Shown here: piece by piece, positions 26,300-34,922 of the stretch
How positions within the stretch are numbered: the first letter of the stretch is position 1
Layout of the letters: every line of letters begins with the position of its first letter
NCBI GenBank assembly: GCA_964411125.1
Contig: CAYPJU010000043.1
Location: 1-51,603 of the forward strand
From: JBFIHF01 sp964411125
GTDB lineage: Bacteria; Myxococcota_A; Bradymonadia; Bradymonadales; Bradymonadaceae
Length of the DNA: 51,603 nt
Direction: 5' to 3'
The notes under the pieces: generated by a model
Seen by the model: only the letters and a program-made list of their open reading frames with translations
Database searches by the model: none
What the model was told of the DNA's origin: nothing
Made by a program: the position numbers and the translations under genes

Positions 26300-27094
26300 T
26301 CAGCCTCGGGTCACGACGTGGAGCAGAGCGCGCTGCTCGAGCTCGAACTGCTCGGCGGCAGCGCGGTTGCGGATTCCCAGTTCAAGGAAATCGGTGCTGT
26401 TGAAGTAACACACCGCGGTCCCTTCGGGCACGTCGCCGAACGTGTCGGCGAACTTCGCCTCCTGGCCTTTGATCTTCATGCAGACGATCTCGCGATCGAG
26501 CGCGTCGAGGGTGGGCCGGCGCAAATTGGTGATGGCGTTGCCGAAGTGGTCGATGTGAACGATGCGGCATTCGATCGCGTTGTCTTTGATCATCGGCCCG
26601 ATCTCCGGCAGCCGAATGAGTCCCGCCCGGTCGACTTCGCTACCGAGCTCGCCGGGGTCGCGTCCTGCGGCGATGTGGGCGGCGGCAGGCGAGAAGATGT
26701 CGCGTCCGTGGAACGTTCGGCTGACGCGCGGGAGGTGGAAGTCGGCGTTGTCGAGCTCGATGACCCGCGACGGCGGATGCTCTTCCAGGATGTCGGTGAG
26801 GAGGCCGTTGTCGGGTGCGACGAACGTGAGGTCGTCGGTCTCGACGACGATCGCGCGACGGGAGGTCCCGACACCGGGGTCGACCACCGCGAGGACGACG
26901 GAGCCGGGCGGGAGAAACGGAGCTGCCGTCGCGAGGATGTGCGCGCCCGACATGACGTTCTGTTTCGGGACCTCGTGACAGAGGTCGACCAACTGAGCGT
27001 CCGGGCAGATGCCGAGGATGACCGACTTCATGATCCCGACGTACGCGTCCTGATGGCCGAAGTCGGAGAGCATGGTGATTTTGGGGCGTGTCAT
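26300..27094 (-). CDS. SAM hydroxide adenosyltransferase (DUF62 family)
   Basis: This 264-residue enzyme is from the chlorinase/fluorinase-like superfamily. Members without the halide-binding loop hydrolyse S-adenosylmethionine to adenosine and methionine. The proposed triad is present: Asp72 in VDPGVGTSRR, Arg79 in the same motif and His129 in TFHGRD. SDFGHQDAYVG at 10-20 is the typical N terminus. The biological reason for SAM hydrolysis is unclear in most hosts. It lies 19 bp after corA, in the same run. Confidence 0.9.
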   Translation of the reverse strand: MTRPKITMLSDFGHQDAYVGIMKSVILGICPDAQLVDLCHEVPKQNVMSGAHILATAAPFLPPGSVVLAVVDPGVGTSRRAIVVETDDLTFVAPDNGLLTDILEEHPPSRVIELDNADFHLPRVSRTFHGRDIFSPAAAHIAAGRDPGELGSEVDRAGLIRLPEIGPMIKDNAIECRIVHIDHFGNAITNLRRPTLDALDREIVCMKIKGQEAKFADTFGDVPEGTAVCYFNSTDFLELGIRNRAAAEQFELEQRALLHVVTRG

Positions 27095-27113
27095 TTCGTT
27101 TCCATCATGGATG

Positions 27114-28214
27114 TCAGAACCATCCCTTGCGGCGGAAGAAGACGAGCATTCCCCCCACCATCGTGAGCATCACAGCCCATACCGCGAGGTACCCGTATTG
27201 CCAACCCAACTCCGGCAAATTCAACGGATGGGTAGTGTCGAAGTTCATGCCGTACAGGCCGACGACGAAGCTGAGGGGGATGAAGATCGTCGACATCACC
27301 GTCAGGACCTTCATCACCTCGTTCATCCGATGGCTGACGATGTTGTAGTGAACGTCCATCAACGACGACGCGAGGTCACGGAGTGAGTCGAGCTGCTCGA
27401 CGATGAGCGTGAGGTGGTCGTCGACGTCGCGAAGGTAGAGCCGCGTCTGATCGGAGATCAGCTTGTGAGGCTCGACGCGCAAGAACTTCACGACGTCGCG
27501 CAGGGGAGTCACGGCCCGGCGGATCGGGATGAGCTCTCGTTTCGAACCATGCAGCAGCTCGGTCACGTCTTCGGTCTCGCCGCCGATGATGCGGTCCTCG
27601 AGCCGCTCCATCACGTCGGAAAATCCGTCGAGGATCGGGAAGTAGGCGTCCGTGAGCGCGTCGAGCAGCGCGTAGGCGAGGTAGTCCGCGGCCATTCGTC
27701 GGATGCGACCGCGTCCGTGCCGGATCCGATTACGCACGGGCTCGAGACAGTCCCCCTCCGTCTCTTGGAACGAGACGATCCAGCCCTCGCCGAAGAATGT
27801 CGAGAGCTGTTCGATGAACACCTCCGCCTCTTCGCGGTGGGCCATCCTCGATACGATGAAGAGATACTCCTCGTAGACTTCGATCTTCGCGCGTTCGTGG
27901 GCGTGCGCGACGTCCTCCAGCGCGAGCGGATGGAGGTGGAAGTGTTCCCCGATCCCCTTGATGACGTCCGCGTCCCCGAGGCCGACGACATCGATCCAGG
28001 CGATGGGCCACTTGTCGACGAAGGCAGGAATCTGCTCGAGCGTCAGGACCGTCTCTTCGTAGTCGTCAGGCGAGTAGCCGAGGCCGCGAATCGACGGCTT
28101 CTCGGCTTCGGGGTCGATGCGAATCGTCCCGGGGGCCTCGCCGACGTGATGTTCGGTGCGGCGCTTTCGGGAAACGCGTAGCGATGGGAGGATTTTCGGT
28201 CGCTTCAATGGCAC
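27114..28214 (-). CDS. corA: CorA-family magnesium/cobalt channel
   Basis: A pentameric inner-membrane divalent-cation channel. The 366-residue product has a long cytoplasmic N-terminal domain and helical neck, then two C-terminal membrane segments. The hallmark YGMN motif closes the first (VVGLYGMNFDTT). I prefer the GTG at 28214 (VPLKRPKIL) because an earlier in-frame start at 28283 adds an unconserved Pro/Arg-rich stretch; the ribosome site for either is weak. It is divergent from the CPA2 antiporter gene and heads the long minus-strand run. Confidence 0.92.
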   Translation of the reverse strand: MPLKRPKILPSLRVSRKRRTEHHVGEAPGTIRIDPEAEKPSIRGLGYSPDDYEETVLTLEQIPAFVDKWPIAWIDVVGLGDADVIKGIGEHFHLHPLALEDVAHAHERAKIEVYEEYLFIVSRMAHREEAEVFIEQLSTFFGEGWIVSFQETEGDCLEPVRNRIRHGRGRIRRMAADYLAYALLDALTDAYFPILDGFSDVMERLEDRIIGGETEDVTELLHGSKRELIPIRRAVTPLRDVVKFLRVEPHKLISDQTRLYLRDVDDHLTLIVEQLDSLRDLASSLMDVHYNIVSHRMNEVMKVLTVMSTIFIPLSFVVGLYGMNFDTTHPLNLPELGWQYGYLAVWAVMLTMVGGMLVFFRRKGWF

Positions 28215-28339
28215 GGGGGCACCGTAGTATCGCGCCGCCAGGACAGCAAGGCGCGGGCGGGTCGGCCGGCCTCCCCCGGTCACCTCCGTCCGGAATCTGG
28301 GCGCTTGTCATCGACAGACGGGGCGTGCACCTTGCGTGC

Positions 28340-30304
28340 ATGATAGTCGCCGCCTCGACTTTGCCGACCGCCGAACTTCTCACGGACTTCGTGTGGGTCT
28401 TCGCCGTGGGGACGGTCGTCGTCGCGATTCTGCATCGATGGCGCTTCCCGTCGCTGCTCGGCTTTCTCCTCACGGGGCTGATCGTCGGGCCGGCGGGGCT
28501 CGCGCTGGTCACGAACCGCGACGCGATCGACATCATGGCGGAGATCGGCATCGTCCTCCTGATGTTCACGATCGGCCTGGAGGTCTCGCTCGCCGAGCTC
28601 GGGAAGATGGCGGGGCGCGTCGTGGGCGGTGGCTCCCTGCAGATCGGTCTCACGACCGCGGCCGTAGCCGGCATCGGGATCCTCTCGGGGCTCCCCACGA
28701 TGACGGCCGTGGCGCTCGGTCTCATCGTCAGCGCCAGTTCGACCGCGCTCGTCCTGCGTCTTCTCGGAGACCGCGGCGAGCTTCGAACGCCGTCGGGGCA
28801 GATGTCGCTCGCGATCCTGCTGATGCAGGACTTCGCCGTCGTCTTGCTCATGCTCGTCCTGCCGATGCTCGCCGCCGGGGACCTGTCGCCGTGGAAGCTC
28901 GGCACGGCGATGCTCCGCGCCGGTGCGATTGCCGCGGGGATCATCGTCGTCGCCCGGTTCGCGTTTCCGTGGCTGCTCGCGCGCGTGGTCGACCTTCGAA
29001 GCCGCGAGGTCTTCCTCCTCACCAGCGTGCTCGCCGTGTTCGGCACCGCGTGGGTGGCGGACGCCGCCGGGCTCTCGCTGGCGCTCGGCGCGTTCCTCGC
29101 CGGCCTGGTCATCTCGGAGTCGGAGTTCTCGCACCAGATGTCGGCCGAGGTGCTCCCGTTCCGAGACGTCCTGAACGGGCTCTTCTTCGTCTCCGTCGGT
29201 CTCCTCGTCGAGCGCGCCGTCATCCTCGAGAACCTCGCGATCCTGCCGCTCCTGATCGTGGGGGCGCTGCTGCTGAAGGCGGTGATCGTCACCGGCGCGA
29301 GCCTCGCGCTCCGGCTGCCGTGGCGATCCGCACTCATCGCCGGCGTCGCGCTGTCGCAGGTCGGCGAATTCGCGCTCGTGCTCGCGCAGCAGGCAGCGTC
29401 GCTGGAGATGCTGTCGGCCGAGCAGCACGGGCTTCTGATCACGGTGTCGGTGGTGACGATGATCCTCACGCCATTGATGATTCCCTTCGCGACCGAGCGC
29501 CTGTCGCGTGCGGCCGACATCGAAATCGACGATTCGGTGGACGGTCGCGAGCTCGAGAACCACGTCATCATCGTCGGCTACGGGTTGAACGGCCGCAACG
29601 TGTCCAGGGCGCTGTCCAAGCTGCACGTCCCCTTCGTCATCGTCGAGACCAACCGAAACACGGTCATCGCGGCGCGGTCCGAGGGCGCACACATCGTGTA
29701 CGGCGACGCGACGACCCCCGCGCTGTTGCACCACCTGCACATCGAGAAGGCGCGCGCGCTGGTGTCGTGCATCGCCGATCCCGCCGCGACGCGCGACATC
29801 GTCTCGGGGGCGCGCCACGCGAACCAGTCGCTGCTCATCATCGCGCGGACCCGCTACGTCAGCGAGATCGAGCCGCTACAGGAGATCGGCGCGAACAGCG
29901 TGGTCCCCGAAGAGTTCGAGACCTCGATGGAGCTCACCGCCCGCGTCATGCGAGCTTACGGCGCGTCCGAATCGGCGATCGCGAGCGAGAAGCGCGCGCT
30001 TCGAGACCAGCATTACAACGCGCTCCTCAACGTCGGCCCGGAGGGGCCTCACATGGACGAGCTGAGCCACATCCTCGAGCACGTGGACGTCGCGCAGGTG
30101 AGGGTGGATGCTGGTGCGCACGGGAAGACGCTCGAGGGGCTCGACCTTCGACGCGCCACCGGAGCGACCGCGATCGTGGTGCTGCGAGGCCCCGAGCACA
30201 TCGATTCCCCCGATCCGCAGTTCGAGCTCCGGCGCGGCGACCGGGTGGTTCTGGTCGGCGACCCCGCAGCCCTCGACACTGCTCGACAACTCCTCGAAGG
30301 ATGA
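28340..30304 (+). CDS. CPA2 cation:proton antiporter with RCK domain (KefB/KefC-like)
   Basis: 654 residues from the ATG at 28340. Residues 1-385 hold about 12 membrane helices of the Na/H-exchanger fold (LTGLIVGPAGLAL, SEFEFS-like segment, GVALSQVGEFALVLAQ). At about 408 an RCK/TrkA-N domain starts (VIIVGYGLNGRNVSRAL), followed by a TrkA-C domain ending in RVVLVGDPAAL. It probably exports K+ or Na+ in exchange for protons under nucleotide control. Longer in-frame starts lack membrane character. It is divergent from corA, with 125 bp between them. Confidence 0.9.
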   Translation: MIVAASTLPTAELLTDFVWVFAVGTVVVAILHRWRFPSLLGFLLTGLIVGPAGLALVTNRDAIDIMAEIGIVLLMFTIGLEVSLAELGKMAGRVVGGGSLQIGLTTAAVAGIGILSGLPTMTAVALGLIVSASSTALVLRLLGDRGELRTPSGQMSLAILLMQDFAVVLLMLVLPMLAAGDLSPWKLGTAMLRAGAIAAGIIVVARFAFPWLLARVVDLRSREVFLLTSVLAVFGTAWVADAAGLSLALGAFLAGLVISESEFSHQMSAEVLPFRDVLNGLFFVSVGLLVERAVILENLAILPLLIVGALLLKAVIVTGASLALRLPWRSALIAGVALSQVGEFALVLAQQAASLEMLSAEQHGLLITVSVVTMILTPLMIPFATERLSRAADIEIDDSVDGRELENHVIIVGYGLNGRNVSRALSKLHVPFVIVETNRNTVIAARSEGAHIVYGDATTPALLHHLHIEKARALVSCIADPAATRDIVSGARHANQSLLIIARTRYVSEIEPLQEIGANSVVPEEFETSMELTARVMRAYGASESAIASEKRALRDQHYNALLNVGPEGPHMDELSHILEHVDVAQVRVDAGAHGKTLEGLDLRRATGATAIVVLRGPEHIDSPDPQFELRRGDRVVLVGDPAALDTARQLLEG

Positions 30305-30354
30305 CGCAGCGCTAGAGTCGCGGTGCCGGAGTCCCACCGAACCTGGCGGACACG

Positions 30355-31635
30355 TCAGATCGCCAGCTTTCTCGCCGCTTCGACCTCTGCGACCGACGGC
30401 GCCTTCGAAGCGCCTCCTGCCAGGGCCTCCTCCACGATGTCGGCGCCTCTGGCGGCACCTCCGGCACGGCGAAAACCGAGCGCCACGGCTTGGGCGGCAG
30501 TCCGCCTCGTCATCGCCAGCCGCACCGCGTCGCGAAGGCGCTGTGGGTCGAGCTTCGAGGGGCTGAGACGAACTCCGGCGCCGGCGACCTCCGTGCGCTT
30601 CGCGGTCTCGTTCTGGTCTCGCCCCCACGGTACGACGCAGAGAGGAACTCCGGCAGCGAGCGATCGTTGGACCGTTCCCATACCACCGTGCGACACGACA
30701 CAGGCGAGGTGCGGGACGAGCTGCGCATGCGGCAGGAACTTCTCGATCCGCACGTTGGGGGCTGCGCAGTCGAACTGCGCGGGATCTTCCGCTGCCGTCG
30801 TGCAGATCAGGCTCCCCGGCTCGTCAGCCAGCGCGAGGAGCGCCGTCCTCACGATCGCGCCGTCTTGCTGCGCCTCCGTCGAGATGCTGACCAGAACGCG
30901 GGGCTCGGGGAGCTCGAGTAGCCACGCCGGGAGATCGGCCTCCGGAGCCCAGAGTCCGGGGCCGATGTGCCGGACGTTGGACGCCCAGTCCGAGCGCGGG
31001 TACTCGAACGGCTCGGCAGTCCGGTACAGAATCGTCGGCGGGAGAGCGAAGATCTCCTCGTAGCAATCCACGCTTTCGGCGCCGAATTCGCGCCGAAACG
31101 CGTTCAACCGCCTCACCTGCCCCGACAGCGCCCTGTTCATGACCCATCGTACGAACGAGTCTCTCGCCCTCCCCAGCCCCGAACGGGGCGGAGCGAAGCC
31201 CGGACCGAAGACCGGGGCATCTCGCGACGCCGTCGGAAGAGGGTAGGGCATGTGCAGAGCCCACGGGATGTTTCCGGTCTCCGCGAAGACCGACGCTCCC
31301 AGCGCGTTCGCATCCACGAGCAGGAAATCGGGGTTCACGTCGCTGGCACTCTCCGTCAGATCCTGGACCTCGTGCGGGGCACGCCGGAGCCAGGTGTCGA
31401 TGGTGATCCGGAACTGCTCCAGCGGGTTGGAGCCCTCGTGGTCGCGCAGCTCGAGCGCTTCGATCGCGCCCGATATCGGCCGATGCTCCAGACCGGCGCC
31501 CTCGACGTGCGCGCGCTCGCTCGCAAGCGTCTGCACCACGACGCGGTGCCCTCGCTCACGAAGCTCGATCAGCAGATCCATCATCGGGTAGAGGTGACCT
31601 CGCGAGAACGAGGTGTAGGCGAGGATTGTGCTCAT
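30355..31635 (-). CDS. GT1-family glycosyltransferase (MGT/UGT type)
   Basis: A 426-residue GT-B fold glycosyltransferase acting on small lipophilic acceptors. The N terminus (MSTILAYTSFSRGHLYPMMDLLIELRERGH) and the C-terminal donor-binding signature (VVSHGGMGTVQRSLAAGVPLCVVPWGRDQNETA) are typical of macrolide- and sterol-type UGTs. The acceptor is unknown. Its ATGA overlaps the stop of the TetR gene upstream, so the regulator and enzyme form one coupled operon; induction by the acceptor molecule is likely (inference). It converges on the antiporter gene. Confidence 0.9.
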   Translation of the reverse strand: MSTILAYTSFSRGHLYPMMDLLIELRERGHRVVVQTLASERAHVEGAGLEHRPISGAIEALELRDHEGSNPLEQFRITIDTWLRRAPHEVQDLTESASDVNPDFLLVDANALGASVFAETGNIPWALHMPYPLPTASRDAPVFGPGFAPPRSGLGRARDSFVRWVMNRALSGQVRRLNAFRREFGAESVDCYEEIFALPPTILYRTAEPFEYPRSDWASNVRHIGPGLWAPEADLPAWLLELPEPRVLVSISTEAQQDGAIVRTALLALADEPGSLICTTAAEDPAQFDCAAPNVRIEKFLPHAQLVPHLACVVSHGGMGTVQRSLAAGVPLCVVPWGRDQNETAKRTEVAGAGVRLSPSKLDPQRLRDAVRLAMTRRTAAQAVALGFRRAGGAARGADIVEEALAGGASKAPSVAEVEAARKLAI

Positions 31636-32216
31636 ACTGGTTCTCCGATTCCGGCTCGGACGAGCCGGAGCATGACGTTTTCGACCTCGTCGACCGATCG
31701 CCCGAGGTCCCGACGCAGCAGGCGCCAGGTGAAGAGGTCGGTCGCGGCGACGAGGGCATCGACTCGCCGTTCGTAGTCCGGGGCAGTACGCGAGAGCTGC
31801 GGAGCGAAGGTGACTTCAACCCACCGGCGATGAAACGCGCGCCCCTGCGACGCAGCCTCTCGAGCGAGCTCGGAAGTCGTCTCCTGGGAGAGCAGGTGTA
31901 GGATGAGGTCGCCTTCGGCCTCGTAGTGCTCCACCACGTTCGCCACGGCCCCCCCGAGGTCGCCGGGCGTCACGTCGTTTCGCTGCGACTCGATCCGAGC
32001 CCCGACCTGCTCGCTCACGGCGGCGAAGACTCCGTCCCAGCCGCCGAACTTGCGTATGACCGTTTGGACGGAGACGCCAGCGAGGTCGGCGACCTCCGAG
32101 AGCGTCGCCTCCGCGATCGGCCTTTCGCGCAGGAGTTCCTCGGCGGCCGTGACGATCCGGGCCGCGGTTCGGGCGGCCCGCAGCGCACGTGAAGAGTTGT
32201 CGTAGTCGCGTCCCAT
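31632..32216 (-). CDS. TetR-family regulator of the GT1 operon
   Basis: 194 residues. The N-terminal helix-turn-helix (ATLSEVADLAGVSVQTVIRKFGG, about 37-59) is typical of TetR repressors. The C-terminal ligand-binding part is variable, with the common TWRLLRRDLGRS segment near the end. It is translationally coupled to the glycosyltransferase. An inverted-repeat operator sits immediately upstream of its ATG, as expected for an autoregulated TetR. Confidence 0.9.
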   Translation of the reverse strand: MGRDYDNSSRALRAARTAARIVTAAEELLRERPIAEATLSEVADLAGVSVQTVIRKFGGWDGVFAAVSEQVGARIESQRNDVTPGDLGGAVANVVEHYEAEGDLILHLLSQETTSELAREAASQGRAFHRRWVEVTFAPQLSRTAPDYERRVDALVAATDLFTWRLLRRDLGRSVDEVENVMLRLVRAGIGEPV

Positions 32217-32222
32217 TTCGTG

Positions 32223-32253
32223 TTGACGCTACCAACATCAATATTGGTGTCAA
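32223..32253. promoter_or_regulatory. Candidate TetR operator upstream of the GT1 operon
   Basis: Nested inverted repeats lie a few bases before the tetR ATG: TTGAC...ACCAA, eight bases, TTGGT...GTCAA (arms 32223-32235 and 32244-32253, one arm with 3 extra bases). The surroundings are A+T-rich and promoter-like. Confidence 0.5.
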
Positions 32254-32293
32254 TCCAATTAATGCGAAATTTTCCGGACCCCCTGCTGGGCCG

Positions 32294-33076
32294 TCAGTGC
32301 CCTTCGAACTCGGCGTCTCGTCGCTCGAGGAACGACTGCACCCCTTCCTGTGCGTCACGCGTCGTCATGAGCGCTCGCGCGTCGTCCAGCAGCGTGTCCC
32401 GCGCCGCCTCGAACCCACGCTCGACCGCCGTCCTCGAGCTTGCCAGCGACGCCTGGACGGCGAGCGGCGCGCGTTTGGCGATCGTCTGTGCGAGGGCCGC
32501 GGCCGCCTCGATCGCTGCGTCGCGCGAGTCGGCAACCTCCTGCACCAGCCCGATGCGGTGCGCCTCGGCGGCGTCGAAACGGTCGCCGGTCAAGAGGTAC
32601 CGCATCGCGTCGTGCCACCCGGCGATCTGCGGAAGCCGCAGCGTCGCACCGCCGAACGGCATGATGCCGCGCTGCACTTCGATCTGGCCGAACGTCGTGT
32701 CCTTCGCGGCGACGATGATGTCGGACGCCATCGCGAGCTCCATCCCGATCGTGAAGCAGTAACCCTGGACGGCCTGCACCATCGGCTTGGATCGAGCCCG
32801 CCCGTAGAGCCCGAGAGGATCGACCGCGCCTTCGGGGAAGAGCGGCTCCCCGCTCGCGAACGCAGGACCCACCTCGGCGAGGTCGAGCCCGGCGGTGAAG
32901 TTCGCGCCGTGCGCAAAGAGGAGCCCACACCAGACGTCGTCGTCCTCCTCCAGGCGCGTGTAGGCGTTCGCCAGCTCCTCCAACATCTGCAGGTCGAAGG
33001 CGTTGTACTTGTCCGGGCGGTTCAGCCCGATGTGAAGGACTTTCCCGTGGATCTGCGTCGTCACTCGTTCCGACAT
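32294..33076 (-). CDS. Enoyl-CoA hydratase/isomerase (crotonase family)
   Basis: 260 residues from the ATG at 33076 behind GGAGACTAGA; the ATG 23 codons further up has no support. The crotonase oxyanion-hole segment GANFTAGLDLAEV and the second loop VQGYCFTIGMELAMASDIIVAA are present. In place of the usual second catalytic Glu region is QIEVQRGIMPFGGATLRLP. Within the family it could be hydratase, isomerase or hydrolase. It is divergent from the ferredoxin-diiron pair, which suggests a shared acyl-type substrate (inference). Confidence 0.88.
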   Translation of the reverse strand: MSERVTTQIHGKVLHIGLNRPDKYNAFDLQMLEELANAYTRLEEDDDVWCGLLFAHGANFTAGLDLAEVGPAFASGEPLFPEGAVDPLGLYGRARSKPMVQAVQGYCFTIGMELAMASDIIVAAKDTTFGQIEVQRGIMPFGGATLRLPQIAGWHDAMRYLLTGDRFDAAEAHRIGLVQEVADSRDAAIEAAAALAQTIAKRAPLAVQASLASSRTAVERGFEAARDTLLDDARALMTTRDAQEGVQSFLERRDAEFEGH

Positions 33077-33187
33077 TCTAGTCTCCGTTTGGTGGATCTC
33101 GTCGCCGAGAGGGTACCCGCTGCACCGTGCGCGCCGTACGGACAATTCGGATGATCCGGCGCGACCTTGTTGAATTGTTCCATCGGA

Positions 33188-33208
33188 TGTTGGACTATTA
33201 TTCCAACA
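33188..33208. promoter_or_regulatory. Candidate TetR operator before ferredoxin-diiron genes
   Basis: A perfect 7-bp inverted repeat (TGTTGGA, seven bases, TCCAACA) lies 16 bp before the ferredoxin ATG, in the 147-bp divergent space. Size and symmetry fit a TetR-type site; the tetR gene at 35284 downstream is the nearest candidate regulator. Confidence 0.55.
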
Positions 33209-33223
33209 CGTGATGGAGAAGCG

Positions 33224-33682
33224 ATGCTATCGCGCTTTCTGCCGGCCCGGCTGCGGGTGAAAATCGACACTGCGCGCGCGGACGTGCGGAGCTTGAAGCG
33301 GGCCTTCACGGAGCCGCGGACGAAGGGGGCGCGCGCTCGGGAGCTCGCCGCTGCAAAGCCCGGCACCGAGACTGCGCGCCCCGCACGCGTTTCGTCTCCG
33401 GTGGCGGAACAGGTGGAGAACGTCGTCGTCTTCGCGGACTCGGGCGTGGAGCTCGTGGTGCCACCCGGCCAGTCGATCCTCGACGCGGGGCTCGCCGCCG
33501 GCGTCGACCTGCTCTTCAGCTGCACCGTGGGCGGCTGCGGCGCCTGCATGCTGCAGGTGCTGGAAGGGGAGGTCGTGTACGACGAGCCCGAGACCATCTG
33601 CTTGCTCGACGACGAAATCGAACGAGGCGCCTGCCTCGCCTGCGTGGGGCGACCGCGCGGAAAGGTGGTGCTGGAGGCATGA
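33224..33682 (+). CDS. Plant-type [2Fe-2S] ferredoxin with basic N-terminal extension
   Basis: 152 residues from the ATG at 33224 behind GGAGAAGC. The first 60 residues are a basic, Ala/Arg-rich extension. The ferredoxin domain has Cys100, Cys105 and Cys108 (CTVGGCGAC, CX4CX2C) and the fourth ligand Cys140 (ACLAC). It should carry electrons to the diiron protein whose ATG overlaps its stop (ATGA). No ferredoxin reductase is encoded nearby. Confidence 0.9.
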   Translation: MLSRFLPARLRVKIDTARADVRSLKRAFTEPRTKGARARELAAAKPGTETARPARVSSPVAEQVENVVVFADSGVELVVPPGQSILDAGLAAGVDLLFSCTVGGCGACMLQVLEGEVVYDEPETICLLDDEIERGACLACVGRPRGKVVLEA

Positions 33683-34914
33683 CGATGATCAACCGACTGG
33701 AACTGATGCTGGAGGACTTTCCCCCGGCGATTCGCCTGAAGCTCGAGCCGATCCTCGAAGTCCTGGGGATGCTGGGCGCGATCCGGAACCCCAGCGTCAT
33801 GGCGGGCTTCGTCCCGTCGTTCGGGCGCGGCTTCGTCCTGCGGCTCGGCGAGCTGCCGACGACCGAGATGGTGTCGGGGCACGCGGCGCACTTCGACTGG
33901 TCATACGAGTCGGACTTCCCCGAGATGCGGGAACTGTACGAGCGCGCCAAGCGGAACCAGTGGAACGCGTCGATCGACATCGACTGGGACATCGACGTCG
34001 ACCCGATGAACCCCGAGGTGCCGCTGGTCCCCGAGCGGTTCATCGACCCGGCGGTCGCGGCGAAGTACGGCGTGAACCTGACCCCGAAAGAACATCGGCG
34101 GCTGCTGCACGACGCCACCGCCTGGATGCTGTCGCAGTTCCTGCACGGCGAGCAGGGGGCGCTCTATGCCGCGGCGCAGGTGACCGAGTCGGTGCGCTGG
34201 ATGGACGGCAAGTTCTACGGCGCTTCGCAGGTGATGGACGAAGGGCGCCACGTCGAGGCGTTCCACCGCTACATCGACACGAAGCTCGGCAAGCTCTACA
34301 CGATCAACGACAACCTCTTCACCATCATCGATTCGCTGATGACCGATTCGCGCTGGGACATGAAGTTCCTCGGGATGCAGATCATGGTCGAGGGGCTCGC
34401 GCTCGGCGCGTTCTCGATGCTCTACAAGTTCACGCGCGAGCCGCTGATGAAGTCGATGCTGCGCTACATCATCCAGGACGAGGCGCGCCACGTGCACTAC
34501 GGCGTCCTCGCCCTGCGCGACCACATGCAGAACCACCTGAGCGAGAAAGAGAGGCGCGAGCGTGAGGAGTGGGTCTTCGAGGTGGCGATCTTGATGCAGA
34601 ACCGCTTCATGATGCACGAGATCTACGACGAGTGGTTCTCGCATAAGTTCTCGCGCCGCAAGTGGCGGCAGGTCGTCACCGAGATGCCCGGCCTGCAGCA
34701 GTTCCGCAGCGTGATGTTCTCGCGGCTGGTCCCGAACCTGCGCGAAATCGGCCTCTTGAGCGAGCGGATGATGCCATATTACGAGGAGGCGGGGCTGTTG
34801 AAATACATGAACGGCAAGCACGCAATGCAGTTCGAGGACGAGCACGACCTCGTGCGGTCGATCGAGGAAGAGGAGATCGATGACTCGCTCTATCACGTTG
34901 CAGCGGCCGAATGA
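33679..34914 (+). CDS. Ferritin-like diiron protein, probable oxygenase component
   Basis: A 411-residue four-helix-bundle protein with a full set of diiron ligands: Glu158 (HGEQG), Glu188 and His191 (MDEGRH), Glu238 (MVEGLAL), Glu268 and His271 (QDEARH). Two ExxH motifs 80 residues apart are the hallmark of R2-like and bacterial multicomponent-oxygenase-like carboxylate-bridged diiron sites. The coupled [2Fe-2S] ferredoxin gene supports an O2-activating hydroxylase, desaturase or N-oxygenase. The substrate cannot be told from sequence. The 87-bp tandem repeat begins 8 bp after its stop. Confidence 0.82.
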   Translation: MTMINRLELMLEDFPPAIRLKLEPILEVLGMLGAIRNPSVMAGFVPSFGRGFVLRLGELPTTEMVSGHAAHFDWSYESDFPEMRELYERAKRNQWNASIDIDWDIDVDPMNPEVPLVPERFIDPAVAAKYGVNLTPKEHRRLLHDATAWMLSQFLHGEQGALYAAAQVTESVRWMDGKFYGASQVMDEGRHVEAFHRYIDTKLGKLYTINDNLFTIIDSLMTDSRWDMKFLGMQIMVEGLALGAFSMLYKFTREPLMKSMLRYIIQDEARHVHYGVLALRDHMQNHLSEKERREREEWVFEVAILMQNRFMMHEIYDEWFSHKFSRRKWRQVVTEMPGLQQFRSVMFSRLVPNLREIGLLSERMMPYYEEAGLLKYMNGKHAMQFEDEHDLVRSIEEEEIDDSLYHVAAAE

Positions 34915-34922
34915 TCGGTGCC

